Source: Devosia sp. 66-22
GTDB lineage: Bacteria > Pseudomonadota > Alphaproteobacteria > Rhizobiales > Devosiaceae
Direction: 5' to 3'
NCBI GenBank assembly: GCA_001899065.1
Contig: MKUZ01000009.1
Span: 62,001 to 126,000, forward strand
Length of the DNA: 64,000 nucleotides
Of the stretch, positions 24,741-33,385 are shown piece after piece; position 1 is the stretch's first letter; each line of letters opens with the position of its first letter. Both the position numbers and the translations under genes were made by a program. The notes below the pieces were generated by a model, which saw only the letters and a list, made by a program, of their open reading frames with translations, was not told the origin of the DNA and made no database searches.

Positions 24741-26858
24741 GTGGCGGAGACCCTTTACGGCGCGCGTCATACTGGCGCGCCGCCCGAGCCGACGGTCCCG
24801 GTGATATTGCCACCGCGAACGGCCCGGACGAAGGCACGATCGACGGGATTGGCGGACTCGGTGCGCGCGGCGCTCGAGGAGCGGCGCGGCTTCGTGCTGC
24901 TGCCGTTCGCGGCGATCGCCGGATTGGTCGTGGCTGCCAGCGTGCCGCAGGAACCAGCGGTTTCGCTGCTGGCCATCGGTTGGGTGGTCATGGCGCTGGC
25001 ACTGGCGGCAGCGCGGTCGGTTGCCGCGGTGCGGGCGACCGTGATCCTTGCCGCGGCCTGGTTCGGCTTCTCGCTGTTGCCGCTCCACGGGGCGTTGCTG
25101 GGGACTCAGATGCTGGCGCGGCCGGCCTACGGGACCTATCAGGCGCGGGTCGACGAGATCCTGTCCGAGACGCTGAGCGAGAAGCGGGTGATCGTCTCGG
25201 CGATCACGCCGGTGGGCGACGCTCGCGCCCTGCCGATCCGGCGGGCGCGGCTGGTGGTGAAGGCAGGACCAGATCTGTCGCCGGGCGACGTGATCGAGGG
25301 ACCATTCCGCTTCGCGCCGGTGCCTGGGCCGATCTATCCGGGCGGCTTCGACACGCAGTTTCACGCCTATTTCGACGGCATCGGCAGCTATGGCAGCACG
25401 ACGCGGTCGCCGGCGATCGTCCGCGCCGGAAGCGAGGCGACGCCCGAGCATGTGATCGACGCCGTGCGGCGCGGGATTTCGGCCCGCATCGATGCGTCAC
25501 TGGGGCAGCCGGCGGCCGGCATTGCCCGGGCGATCATCAATGGCGACCAGAGCGCTGTCACGGACGGGGCGCGCGAGACGATGGCGACGGCGGGCATCGC
25601 GCATGTGCTGTCGGTGTCGGGCCTGCACCTGACGATCGTCGCGGGCGGTGTGTTCGCCGTGCTGCGGTTGCTGCTGTCGGGCTGGGAAGGCCTGGCGACG
25701 CGGGTGCCGGTGAAACGGGTCGCGGCGGCGGCCGGCATCGCCGCGGCGGTGCTGTACTTCGCCATCTCGGGCGGGAACGTCGCGGCGTTCCGCTCGACGC
25801 TGATGATCCTGCTGGTGTTCGGCGCCGTGCTGTTCGGACGGCGGGCGCTGACGATGCGCAATGTCGCGATCGCCGGAATCGTCGTGATCGCGACCGATCC
25901 AGCGAGCGTGTTCCGGCCGAGCTTCCAGTTGTCCTTTGCCGCGGTCGTGGCGCTGGTCGGGGCGTATGAGAGCCTCAGGAGCGAGCGGCTCAGGGACGCG
26001 AGCCTTGCGGCGCATGCCTGGGCGTACGGCAAGGGGATCGTCGTTTCGAGCCTCGTGGCGGGGGCGGCGACGCTGCTGTTTTCGGTGTACCATTTCCAGC
26101 AGACCTCGCCGCTGGGAGTCCTGGGCAACCTGCTGAGCCTGCCGCTCGTGGGTTTCGTGATGATGCCCGCGGCGCTGTTGGCCGTGCTGGCGATGCCGTT
26201 CGGGCTCGAGGGACCGGCGCTGGCGGCGATGGGCTGGTCGATCGAGCGGATGCTCGATGTGGCGCGGCTGGTGTCGGGCTGGTCGGCGCATCTGAGCGCA
26301 AGCCCGCTGCTGACGCCGCTGGCGCTGGTGATCGGGGTCGTGGCGCTCGCGTGGTTTGCGTTCCTGCGCAGCTGGTGGCGGCTGCTCGGGCCGCTGCTTG
26401 CAGCGCCGCTGGTGGTGCTGCTGGCGGTGGACCGGCCGCCCGATGTGCTGGTCGCCGACACGACGCAGGCCATGGCGGTGCGCGGCCCTACGGGACTGGA
26501 GCTGGCGGACGGCAAGGCGCAGAGCTTTGCGCTCGATGTGTGGCGCGAGACCTATGCGGAGCCGATCGCGACGGCCGCTGCCGTACGCTGCGACAGCGTT
26601 GCGTGCATCGGGGAGAGCAGTGCGGGGTTCAGCTATGCGATCGTCGCCGATCCCGCGGGCTTTGAGGAGGAATGCGGGCGCGACCTGGTGGTGACGCGCA
26701 TCCGGGCGCCGGGCTGGTGCGCGGCGGGCGTCGTGATCGATGCCGACGATCTCGCGTCGCACGGCGTCCACTGGCTGCGCTGGAACGCCGCTACAGAGAC
26801 GTTCGAGATGCGGCCGGCGATCGGTAGCCTCGAGCGGCCGTGGCGGATCAGGCCCTGA
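24741..26858 (+). CDS. comEC: ComEC/Rec2 family competence protein
   Basis: This 705-residue polytopic membrane protein is related to the channel that carries single-stranded DNA across the inner membrane during transformation. An N-terminal DUF4131-like part (about residues 40-220) precedes the competence domain with MATAGIAHVLSVSGLHLTIV (residues about 281-300) and many membrane spans to about residue 560. The C terminus is a short soluble part without the HxHxDH zinc motif of a metallo-beta-lactamase nuclease domain, as in many alphaproteobacteria. It starts at GTG 24741. The order lexA-comEC-gltX-gltA is common in rhizobia; here 4 kb of other genes split lexA from comEC. Whether the host is transformable is unknown. 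Confidence 0.9.
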   Translation: MAETLYGARHTGAPPEPTVPVILPPRTARTKARSTGLADSVRAALEERRGFVLLPFAAIAGLVVAASVPQEPAVSLLAIGWVVMALALAAARSVAAVRATVILAAAWFGFSLLPLHGALLGTQMLARPAYGTYQARVDEILSETLSEKRVIVSAITPVGDARALPIRRARLVVKAGPDLSPGDVIEGPFRFAPVPGPIYPGGFDTQFHAYFDGIGSYGSTTRSPAIVRAGSEATPEHVIDAVRRGISARIDASLGQPAAGIARAIINGDQSAVTDGARETMATAGIAHVLSVSGLHLTIVAGGVFAVLRLLLSGWEGLATRVPVKRVAAAAGIAAAVLYFAISGGNVAAFRSTLMILLVFGAVLFGRRALTMRNVAIAGIVVIATDPASVFRPSFQLSFAAVVALVGAYESLRSERLRDASLAAHAWAYGKGIVVSSLVAGAATLLFSVYHFQQTSPLGVLGNLLSLPLVGFVMMPAALLAVLAMPFGLEGPALAAMGWSIERMLDVARLVSGWSAHLSASPLLTPLALVIGVVALAWFAFLRSWWRLLGPLLAAPLVVLLAVDRPPDVLVADTTQAMAVRGPTGLELADGKAQSFALDVWRETYAEPIATAAAVRCDSVACIGESSAGFSYAIVADPAGFEEECGRDLVVTRIRAPGWCAAGVVIDADDLASHGVHWLRWNAATETFEMRPAIGSLERPWRIRP

Positions 26859-27729
26859 ACAGATGTTCGGGGAGGCCGGGAACGTCAACGTCGATGGCAA
26901 AGACGCTGCCGGCCAACTCTTCTTTCGCCAGCTCGGCCGCACTCATCCCTTCGCGGGCTGACGTGACGTAGAGCGTCCGGAGGTTCTTGCCGCCAAAGGC
27001 GGGGCAGGTGACGCGGCTCACGGGCAGCTTGACCACGCGGTCGACGCGGCCATCGGGCGCGATGCGGACGACGGCATTGCCCATCCAGCGGGCGCTCCAG
27101 ACAAAGCCCTCGGCATCGACGACGGCGCCATCGGGCTCGCCGGCAATGACGCCGTTGTCGACAAAGACCTGCCATGGACCGGAAGGCAGGCCCGTCTCGG
27201 GGTCGATCGCCACCTTGCGGATGACACCCGCGATGGTATCGGCGTAGTACGCCGTGCGCCCGTCGGGCGAAAAGCACGTGCTGTTGGGAATGTGCTGGTC
27301 GGCGAGCAGCTTGGTCACCACGCCGCCGCGGACCTGGTAGAGCGCGCCCGCCGCGACTTTGCCGGGATCGTTCAGACCCATGGTGCCGATCCAGAAGCCG
27401 CCCGCGGGATTGACCCGGCCGTCATTGGTGCGGGTCGTGCTGCTGTCGGGCTCGAGCGGGGTCAGAATCTCGCGCGTGTCGGTGGAGAGCGTCAGCTTGA
27501 ACAGGCCGGCGGCCGAAGCGATGGCAAGATTGTCGCTGTCGATGACGCCCGCGGCGGTGACCGTCGCATCGAAGGTGAAGCGGTCGACCATGATGCCGCC
27601 GGCGGTGGCCGAGTACAGCGTCTTGTTGATGATGTCGAACCAGAACAGGCGCTCCTGCAGCGGATGCCAGAACGGTCCCTCACCCAGCTCGCAGCGGCTG
27701 TCGATGAAGAGTTCGGCCGTATCGGTCAT
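26848..27729 (-). CDS. SMP-30/gluconolactonase family sugar lactonase
   Basis: This 293-residue six-bladed beta-propeller enzyme opens sugar-acid lactones using a divalent metal. Family motifs are CELGEGPFWHPLQERLFWFDI with the metal-binding Glu, NDGRVNPAGGFWIGTM, STCFSPDGRTAYYADT and GEPDGAVVDAEGFVWSA. It is the third gene of a dgoK-dgoA-lactonase operon, coupled to dgoA by an ATGA overlap, so the likely substrate is galactono-lactone (inference). Its end overlaps the convergent comEC end by 11 bases. Confidence 0.88.
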   Translation of the reverse strand: MTDTAELFIDSRCELGEGPFWHPLQERLFWFDIINKTLYSATAGGIMVDRFTFDATVTAAGVIDSDNLAIASAAGLFKLTLSTDTREILTPLEPDSSTTRTNDGRVNPAGGFWIGTMGLNDPGKVAAGALYQVRGGVVTKLLADQHIPNSTCFSPDGRTAYYADTIAGVIRKVAIDPETGLPSGPWQVFVDNGVIAGEPDGAVVDAEGFVWSARWMGNAVVRIAPDGRVDRVVKLPVSRVTCPAFGGKNLRTLYVTSAREGMSAAELAKEELAGSVFAIDVDVPGLPEHLFRA

Positions 27730-28340
27730 CTATCCTGTCCTTCGTCATAGGCGGCTACGGCGGCGCGGGCGCGCCGGTCGATCTCGCCCAGATCCATCCC
27801 CGGCTTGAAGATATAGCTGCCCAGGCCAAAGCCGGCACAGCCGGCGTCGAAATATTCCCGGAAATTGTCGGGGCTGGCGCCGCCGACCGCGAACAGCGGC
27901 AGGTCCCTGGGCAGCACCGCCTTCATGGCGCGAATGCCCTTGGGGCCGAGCACCTCGGCGGGAAAGAATTTGAGCCCGGTGGCGCCGGCGCGGATGGCGC
28001 GGAACGCATCGGTGGGCGTGAAGACGCCGGGGTAGGACGCCATTCCAAGCGCGCGCGTGCGGCGGATGACGTCCTCATTGGTATCGGGCGACACGACGAA
28101 GGCGCCGCCGGCAGCCTTGGTGTTTTCGACGTCCTCGACGCTGAGCGCGGTGCCGCAGCCGATCTGGGCGCGGCCGGCGAGGGCCTTTGCGGCAGCTTCG
28201 ATCGACTTGAGCGGCTCGGGCGAATTGAACGGCACCTCGATCAGCGTGATGCCGGCATCGCACAGGGTGCGGCACACATTGATGGCCTCAGGCGGGGTGA
28301 GCCCGCGGAGGATGGCGATGATCTGGCGGTGTCCGGTCAT
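27726..28340 (-). CDS. dgoA: 2-dehydro-3-deoxy-6-phosphogalactonate aldolase
   Basis: This 204-residue class I aldolase of the KDPG/KHG family splits 2-dehydro-3-deoxy-6-phosphogalactonate into pyruvate and glyceraldehyde 3-phosphate. The Schiff-base Lys lies in GATGLKFFPAEVLGP; the acidic residue is in LIEVPFNSPEPLKSI. The partner dgoK and the lactonase support galactonate rather than gluconate specificity. ATG 28340 overlaps the dgoK stop by four bases. KDPG aldolases of the Entner-Doudoroff pathway are close relatives, so the exact substrate is inferred from context. Confidence 0.9.
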   Translation of the reverse strand: MTGHRQIIAILRGLTPPEAINVCRTLCDAGITLIEVPFNSPEPLKSIEAAAKALAGRAQIGCGTALSVEDVENTKAAGGAFVVSPDTNEDVIRRTRALGMASYPGVFTPTDAFRAIRAGATGLKFFPAEVLGPKGIRAMKAVLPRDLPLFAVGGASPDNFREYFDAGCAGFGLGSYIFKPGMDLGEIDRRARAAVAAYDEGQDR

Positions 28341-29245
28341 GTTTGCGCCCGTGCTGCAATGAGGCCGGCGATGGTTGCGTCGGAGGCGTCGACCGGCTCG
28401 CCACTGAAGCCGATGAGCTTGAGCGCGGCGCCATAAAGTCGGCCGAAACGGGCCGAGCCGATGAGCGGCACGCCCGGGCCGTCGAGCCAGTCGCGATGGC
28501 CGCCGATCTCGACGCCGACGAGGAGGCCGGAGAGGTAACCCGAGCACCAGTCGGCGCCCTTGCCCGCAAGCAGCGCGGCGGCGCGGGTGCGGAAGACGAG
28601 CGAGGTGGCAAGGGCAGGACTGTCGAGCCCGGCGCGCATGCCTTCGGCGATGCCGTCCTCGATCTCGGGGCCGTCGATAGCGCCGGAAGCGAAGGAGTGG
28701 CGCAGCACCGAGTGCTGCGACAGGATTTCGTAGAGCTCGCCGGTCATGGCGGTCGAGAAGCGGACGATCCGGCCGTCGCGGATCTCGACCCATTTGGAGT
28801 GCGTGCCGGGAAGGATCGCCGTGCCCTCGAAGCCGGGCCGCAGGGCGAGCAGACCGAGGAGCTGGGTTTCCTCGCCGCGCATCACGTCCTCATGGCCGAC
28901 GGTGCGCTGGGAGACGCCGGGAAGAATGCGGGCGGCAAAGCCGGAGCCCTCGGGGCGAACGGCGCCGCCAGCAAGCCGGGTCAGGTCGGCGGGTGTATCG
29001 AGATAGGGCGCCTCGAGCCAGCCCTGGCGGGCGCCGGCCATGCCGCAGATGACGGTGTCGGTCCCTGCCGGGGCATTGTCGCCGATCAGTTCGGCGAGCA
29101 CGGCGGGATAGTCGGCGCGGCCGATCTTGCCCATGCCGCGCTCGGACTGGCTCGAAAAGGTGTGGCTCCCATCGGCGGCGATGCCCCAGGCGCGCACGTT
29201 AGACGTGCCCCAATCGACGGCCACCCACTCTGTCTTCGACGTCAC
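28337..29245 (-). CDS. dgoK: 2-dehydro-3-deoxygalactonokinase
   Basis: This 302-residue kinase phosphorylates 2-dehydro-3-deoxygalactonate, the substrate for DgoA. The N-terminal nucleotide motif is VAVDWGTSNVRAW, followed by GMAGARQGW, LPGTHSKWVEI (phosphate loop) and FRTRAAALL. The open frame extends to 29350, but GTG 29245 with GGAG seven bases upstream gives the family length and N terminus. It leads the galactonate operon. No dgoD dehydratase, transporter or regulator is adjacent, so the pathway must be completed elsewhere. Confidence 0.9.
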   Translation of the reverse strand: MTSKTEWVAVDWGTSNVRAWGIAADGSHTFSSQSERGMGKIGRADYPAVLAELIGDNAPAGTDTVICGMAGARQGWLEAPYLDTPADLTRLAGGAVRPEGSGFAARILPGVSQRTVGHEDVMRGEETQLLGLLALRPGFEGTAILPGTHSKWVEIRDGRIVRFSTAMTGELYEILSQHSVLRHSFASGAIDGPEIEDGIAEGMRAGLDSPALATSLVFRTRAAALLAGKGADWCSGYLSGLLVGVEIGGHRDWLDGPGVPLIGSARFGRLYGAALKLIGFSGEPVDASDATIAGLIAARAQT

Positions 29246-29374
29246 CAGCGACTCCGCAACACAACGCGGCGCGACCCTAGTGCATCGTGGCGCGCGAGGG
29301 GAGGGCAACAGGGCAAAAAAGCGGACGGTGTGAGCGTGGTGCCCCCGCAATCGCAGCCAGGCTGGAGGCCGGGC

Positions 29375-29397
29375 GCCCCTCCCCGGCGGGGAGGGGC
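29375..29397. repeat. C/G-rich palindrome between metY and dgoK
   Basis: GCCCCTCCCC (29375-29384) and GGGGAGGGGC (29388-29397) form a perfect 10-bp hairpin with a GGC loop. It sits 20 bases past the metY stop and resembles the C/G-rich units at 4371-4521. It may end metY transcription, although no T-run follows. Confidence 0.55.
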
Positions 29398-29416
29398 TGT
29401 GAGCATGCGGGCAGGA

Positions 29417-30691
29417 TCAGGCGACCTTGGCGAGGGCCTGTTCGACGTCGGCGATGATATCGTCGATGTGCTCGATACCCACCGAGATGCGGACGAGATC
29501 CTCGGAGACGCCGGCGCGCGCCAGCTCCTCGGGGGAAAGCTGGCGGTGTGTGGTGGAGGCCGGGTGACAGGCGAGCGACTTGGCGTCGCCGATATTGACC
29601 AGCCGGAAGATCATCTGCAGCGCGTCGATGAACTGGCCACCGGCGACGGCGCCGCCCTTGATGCCGAAGCTGACAATCCCCGAAGCCTTGCCGCCGGTGA
29701 TCTTCTTCGCCGTCGCATTGTATTTACTGGCGGGCAGCGCGGCGTAGTTCACCCAGCTGACCTTGGGGTGCTTTTCGAGCCAGGCGGCGAGCTTTTCGGC
29801 GTTCTCGCAATGGCGCTCCATGCGCAGGCCGAGAGTTTCGAGGCCCATGAGGAACAGGAACGCACTGTGCGGCGAGAGCGCGGCGCCTGTGTTGCGCAGC
29901 GGCACGACGCGGGCGCGACCGATGAAGGCGGCGGGCCCGAGCGCCTCGGTGTAGACGACGCCGTGATAGGACGGGTCGGGCTCGTTGAGCAGCGGGAAGC
30001 GGTCCTTGTTGGCCTTCCAGTCGAACTTGCCGCTGTCGATGATGATGCCGCCGATCGAATTGCCGTGGCCGCCGATGTATTTGGTCAGCGCGTGAACGAC
30101 GATGTCGGCGCCCAGCTCGATCGGGCGGCAGAGATAGGGCGTCGCCACGGTGTTGTCGACGATCAGCGGCACGCCGTGCTTGTGGGCGATCTCAGCCAGA
30201 CGCTGGATGTCGACGACATTGCCGGCCGGGTTGCCGATGGATTCGCAGAACACGGCCTTGGTGTTCTTGTCGATGAGCCGGTCGACGGCATCGAAATCGC
30301 CCTGGTCGGCGAGGCGGACCTCGATGCCCTGGCGCGGGAAGGTGTGGACGAACAGATTGTAGGTGCCGCCATAGAGCTGGCTGATCGAGACGATATTGTC
30401 GCCGGCGCTGGCGATGGTCTGGATGGCGTAGGTGATGGCCGACATGCCCGAGGCGAGGGCGAGGCCGGCGATGCCGCCCTCCATCTGCGCGACGCGGGCT
30501 TCGAGCACCGCGGTCGTGGGGTTCATGATGCGGGTGTAGATGTTGCCGGGGACCGCGAGGTTGAACAGGTCGGCGCCGTGCTGGGTGTTGTCGAAGGTGT
30601 AGGAGGTGGTCTGGTAGATCGGCACCGCGGCCGACTTAGTTGTCGCCTCCGGCGTGTAGCCGTGGTGGAGGGCGATGGATTCGAGTTTCAT
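29417..30691 (-). CDS. metY: O-acetylhomoserine aminocarboxypropyltransferase (MetY type)
   Basis: This 424-residue PLP enzyme makes homocysteine (or methionine) directly from O-acetylhomoserine and sulfide. Family motifs are PIYQTTSYTFDNTQHGADLF, YTRIMNPTTAVLEARVA, ASGMSAI, and the PLP lysine in VHALTKYIGGHGNSIGG. The C-terminal HPASTTHRQLS is typical of the Cys/Met metabolism PLP family. Length and the NLAVPG region favour MetY over MetB or MetZ. It stands alone between the galactonate operon and lexA. The 5' leader (30692-30830) shows no SAM-II type signature to my eye. Confidence 0.92.
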   Translation of the reverse strand: MKLESIALHHGYTPEATTKSAAVPIYQTTSYTFDNTQHGADLFNLAVPGNIYTRIMNPTTAVLEARVAQMEGGIAGLALASGMSAITYAIQTIASAGDNIVSISQLYGGTYNLFVHTFPRQGIEVRLADQGDFDAVDRLIDKNTKAVFCESIGNPAGNVVDIQRLAEIAHKHGVPLIVDNTVATPYLCRPIELGADIVVHALTKYIGGHGNSIGGIIIDSGKFDWKANKDRFPLLNEPDPSYHGVVYTEALGPAAFIGRARVVPLRNTGAALSPHSAFLFLMGLETLGLRMERHCENAEKLAAWLEKHPKVSWVNYAALPASKYNATAKKITGGKASGIVSFGIKGGAVAGGQFIDALQMIFRLVNIGDAKSLACHPASTTHRQLSPEELARAGVSEDLVRISVGIEHIDDIIADVEQALAKVA

Positions 30692-30830
30692 TGTTCGGGC
30701 TCCCCGTTCTTATCTCGCGCCTCACTGGTAGCCAGCGGGCGTCGCGATGGCCAGCGGCCAGAAGAGAACAGCGCCGCGCGCATCGCCGCAGGCAGGGAAT
30801 GTTTTGCCGGATCAACGGTTTTTGCGGGGC

Positions 30831-30857
30831 CAAAACAAAACCCCGCCACTGGCGGGG
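30831..30857 (-). terminator. Rho-independent terminator of lexA
   Basis: On the minus strand, CCCCGCC and GGCGGGG (30857-30851 and 30847-30841) pair around a three-base loop. TTTTGTTTTG follows (30840-30831). This is a textbook intrinsic terminator 24 bases after the lexA stop. Confidence 0.85.
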
Positions 30858-30880
30858 GCATGAGATCGGGACCCGGCCCG

Positions 30881-31606
30881 TCAGTACTTGCGCAGCAGGC
30901 CCACGAGGCGCCCCTGCACCTTCACCCGGTCGGGCGGGAAGATGCGGGTTTCGTAGGCGGGATTGGCGGCCTCGAGGGCGACCGAATTACCGCGGCGGCG
31001 GAGGCGCTTGAGCGTCGCTTCCTCGTCGTCCACCAAGGCGACGACGATCTCGCCGGTGGCGGCCGTGTCCTGCCGCTTGATGACGACGGTGTCGCCGTCG
31101 AAGATACCGGCCTCGATCATCGAGTCACCGCGCACCTCGAGCGCGAAGTGCTCGCCGCCGCCCAGCATTTCAGGTGGCACGACCACGGTGTGGCTCTGAT
31201 CCTGGATGGCCGAAATCGGGGTACCGGCGGCGATGCGGCCCATGACCGGGATGGCGACGGGACGGCCGGCTTCGGACATGCCCGGCATTTCGGGTGCCGA
31301 CCGGCGCGGCGGGGTCGAGACGCGGCCAAGGCTGCCATCGATGACCGCCGGCTCGAAGCGCGCTTTCTTGCCGCCGAGCGAGGGGTTCATCGAGTCCGGC
31401 AGGCGGACCACTTCGAGCGCCCTCGCCCGATTGGGCAGGCGGCGGATGAAACCGCGTTCTTCCAGCGCCGTGATCAGCCGGTGGATCCCCGATTTGCTGC
31501 GCAGGTCCAGCGCGTCCTTCATCTCGTCGAAGGAGGGAGGAATGCCGCTCTCCTTCATGCGTTCGTGGATGAACATGAGAAGTTCGTGCTGCTTGCGCGT
31601 GAGCAT
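30881..31606 (-). CDS. lexA: SOS repressor LexA
   Basis: This 241-residue repressor turns off DNA-damage genes until RecA filaments trigger its self-cleavage. A winged helix-turn-helix (residues 1-66, [21 protein letters not shown]) is followed by a linker, the cleavage site A127-G128 in GRIAAGTPI, and the Ser-Lys dyad S162 (RGDSM) and K200 (ATLKRL). Start ATG 31606 has AAGGAG eight bases upstream and matches the conserved MLTRKQ N terminus; the open frame extending to 31711 would read through the operators. Two LexA boxes in front indicate self-repression. Confidence 0.96.
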   Translation of the reverse strand: MLTRKQHELLMFIHERMKESGIPPSFDEMKDALDLRSKSGIHRLITALEERGFIRRLPNRARALEVVRLPDSMNPSLGGKKARFEPAVIDGSLGRVSTPPRRSAPEMPGMSEAGRPVAIPVMGRIAAGTPISAIQDQSHTVVVPPEMLGGGEHFALEVRGDSMIEAGIFDGDTVVIKRQDTAATGEIVVALVDDEEATLKRLRRRGNSVALEAANPAYETRIFPPDRVKVQGRLVGLLRKY

Positions 31607-31629
31607 CGCGGTCTCCTTCAGGAGAATCG

Positions 31630-31670
31630 GAACAAAGGCTGAACGATCTATAGGCGTTCTGGCTATGTTC
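31630..31670 (-). promoter_or_regulatory. Two LexA boxes upstream of lexA
   Basis: The first box is GAAC (31630-31633), seven bases, GAAC (31641-31644). The second is GTTC (31656-31659), seven bases, GTTC (31667-31670), the same motif in the opposite orientation. Both match the alphaproteobacterial LexA consensus and lie 24-64 bases before the lexA start. They anchor the motif used to interpret the box at 4636. Confidence 0.88.
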
Positions 31671-31732
31671 TGCAACATTCCGGTGAAGGAAGCGTTAGCG
31701 GCCCGCAACAACCGGGCCGCTAACGTATGGAA

Positions 31733-32107
31733 TTAGGCCGTGAGGCCGGCGCGGTTACGCAGGACGATCCAGCCGAAGATCAGCATGGCGAGCATTTCGA
31801 GGCCGCCGCCGATCGCCGCGAGCAGCGGGGTGGTGCCAAGGATGGCGAGCGCGATGCCGATGGGGAAGATGAGATTGGCGACGAGCGTGATCCAGAAATG
31901 CACCGTCGCGAGGCGACCGATCGCTGCTGGAACGGCGCGATAGTAGAGCCCGTAGATCGCCATCGTAACCCAGCCGAGCAGGTTGTTGTGCGCATGCGCG
32001 CCGGCCAGCAGGTGGTTCTCGCTACCGGCCATATACATGCCGTAGCCCATGCCCAGGAGTGCGAAGATCACCGAAGCGGCGATGAAGTAGAACGGCAGAC
32101 TTTTCAT
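31733..32107 (-). CDS. Small four-span membrane protein with HAHNNLLGW motif
   Basis: This 124-residue protein has four hydrophobic spans (about residues 5-27, 40-62, 68-90, 94-116). The motif AGAHAHNNLLGWVTMAIYGL resembles the histidine-bearing helix of heme-copper oxidase subunit I-like and related heme-binding membrane proteins. A heme or copper role is inference; the enzyme itself is far too short to be an oxidase. GGGGGA lies six bases before ATG 32107. It sits between moeA and lexA, with its end 22 bases short of the lexA leader. It could be a small heme sensor or a hypothetical membrane protein. Confidence 0.75.
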   Translation of the reverse strand: MKSLPFYFIAASVIFALLGMGYGMYMAGSENHLLAGAHAHNNLLGWVTMAIYGLYYRAVPAAIGRLATVHFWITLVANLIFPIGIALAILGTTPLLAAIGGGLEMLAMLIFGWIVLRNRAGLTA

Positions 32108-32176
32108 GCTGTGTCCCCCAACGGGCGAAATGCCCCGGACGCAGTGATACGCCGAGTCTCGTCGCGGGGTGAGGGA

Positions 32177-33385
32177 TCAGCCGGTCAGGTTCAGCGGGAT
32201 GATTTCGACGATTTCGCCGGCGGGGATGAGGGGGCTGCCTTCGGGCTGGACGATGAGGGCGTCGGCCTCGGCCAGCGAGGAGCTGTGGTTGCTGTCGGTT
32301 TCGGCGATGGGGAGCGCCTCGAGGAAGCCGGCGTCGTTGCGGTTGAGCTTGGCGCGCACGTAGTGGCGGCGCTCGTTGTTGGCGGGGAGATCGGCGCCGA
32401 GGGGAACGCCCATCATGGGCCAGAACGGATCGGTGTGGCCGGTCATGAGCTTGAGCGCGGGGCGCACCAGGACCATGGCGGTGACGAAGGCGGAGATGGG
32501 GTTGCCGGGCAGACCGAAGACGAGGGTCTTGCCGCGAGTGCCGAACATCAGCGGCTTGCCGGGACGCATCAGGACTTTCCAGAAGTCGAGATTGACGCCC
32601 AGGTCGCGCAGCACATCCTGCACATAGTCGCGCTCGCCCACGCTCGCGCCGCCGGTGGTCAGCAGCACTTCGACGCCGTAGTCGAAGGCGCCCAGAATGG
32701 CGTTCTCGAGCTGCCGCTTGTCGTCGGGGACGATGCCGAGGTCGATGACCTTTTCGGCATAGGGCGCAAGGAGCGGGATGAGGGCGTAGGAATTGGACGC
32801 GACGATCTGGTCCGGACCGATATCGCTGCCGGGAGCGACGAGCTCGTCGCCGGTGGCGAGGATGGCGATCCGCGGGCGTTTGGCGACGGTGAGCTCGGGA
32901 TAGTTGGCAGAGGCGGCGAGGTTGAGCATGGCCGGCGTCAGCGGCACGCCCGCGGGCAGCAACTCCTTGCCCTCGGTGAAGTCGAAGCCCTTCCTGCGGA
33001 TCGACTGGCCGGGGCGCGGAGCTTTCTCGAAGCTTACCTGGTTGCCGCGGGCGGTGGCCTGCTCCTGCATGATGACGGCGTCGGCGCCGATGGGCAGCGG
33101 GGCGCCGGTGAAAATGCGGACGCACTCGCCGCGCTGCATCATGCCGGTGAAGCGCGCCCCAGCCTGGCTGGTGCCGGCGAGAAACAGCGGCTGGCCGGGG
33201 ACGACATCGGCGGTGCGCACGGCATAACCGTCCATCGCCGAGGCGTCGAAGGGCGGCTGGGTATGCTGCGCGATCATCGGGCGAGTGAGCACGCGGCGAT
33301 GGGCGCGGGCGAGCGGTATGGTCTCGGGCAGCGGCGTGGGGATGCGCGTGAAGATGCGATCGAGCGCGTCGTCGACACTGATCAC
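32177..33385 (-). CDS. moeA: Molybdopterin molybdotransferase MoeA
   Basis: This 402-residue enzyme inserts molybdate into adenylylated molybdopterin. The N-terminal part has PPFDASAMDGYAVR and GECVRIFTGAPLPIGADAVI. The MoCF-like domain has ILATGDELV, TTGGASVGERDYV and GLPGNPISAFV, with a C-terminal barrel domain. All the expected motifs are present. ATG 33385 overlaps the moaC stop by four bases. The trp-moaC-moeA linkage is a known alphaproteobacterial arrangement. Confidence 0.95.
   Translation of the reverse strand: MISVDDALDRIFTRIPTPLPETIPLARAHRRVLTRPMIAQHTQPPFDASAMDGYAVRTADVVPGQPLFLAGTSQAGARFTGMMQRGECVRIFTGAPLPIGADAVIMQEQATARGNQVSFEKAPRPGQSIRRKGFDFTEGKELLPAGVPLTPAMLNLAASANYPELTVAKRPRIAILATGDELVAPGSDIGPDQIVASNSYALIPLLAPYAEKVIDLGIVPDDKRQLENAILGAFDYGVEVLLTTGGASVGERDYVQDVLRDLGVNLDFWKVLMRPGKPLMFGTRGKTLVFGLPGNPISAFVTAMVLVRPALKLMTGHTDPFWPMMGVPLGADLPANNERRHYVRAKLNRNDAGFLEALPIAETDSNHSSSLAEADALIVQPEGSPLIPAGEIVEIIPLNLTG

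Noticed and set aside
30692-30830. Possible SAM riboswitch in the metY leader
   Set aside because: The SAM-II core and other SAM-class signatures could not be found by eye on the minus strand.
28343-31642. A very long open frame on the plus strand antisense to dgoK, metY and lexA
   Set aside because: Composition is that of a GC-rich shadow frame, it has no recognisable motif, and strong genes occupy the opposite strand.
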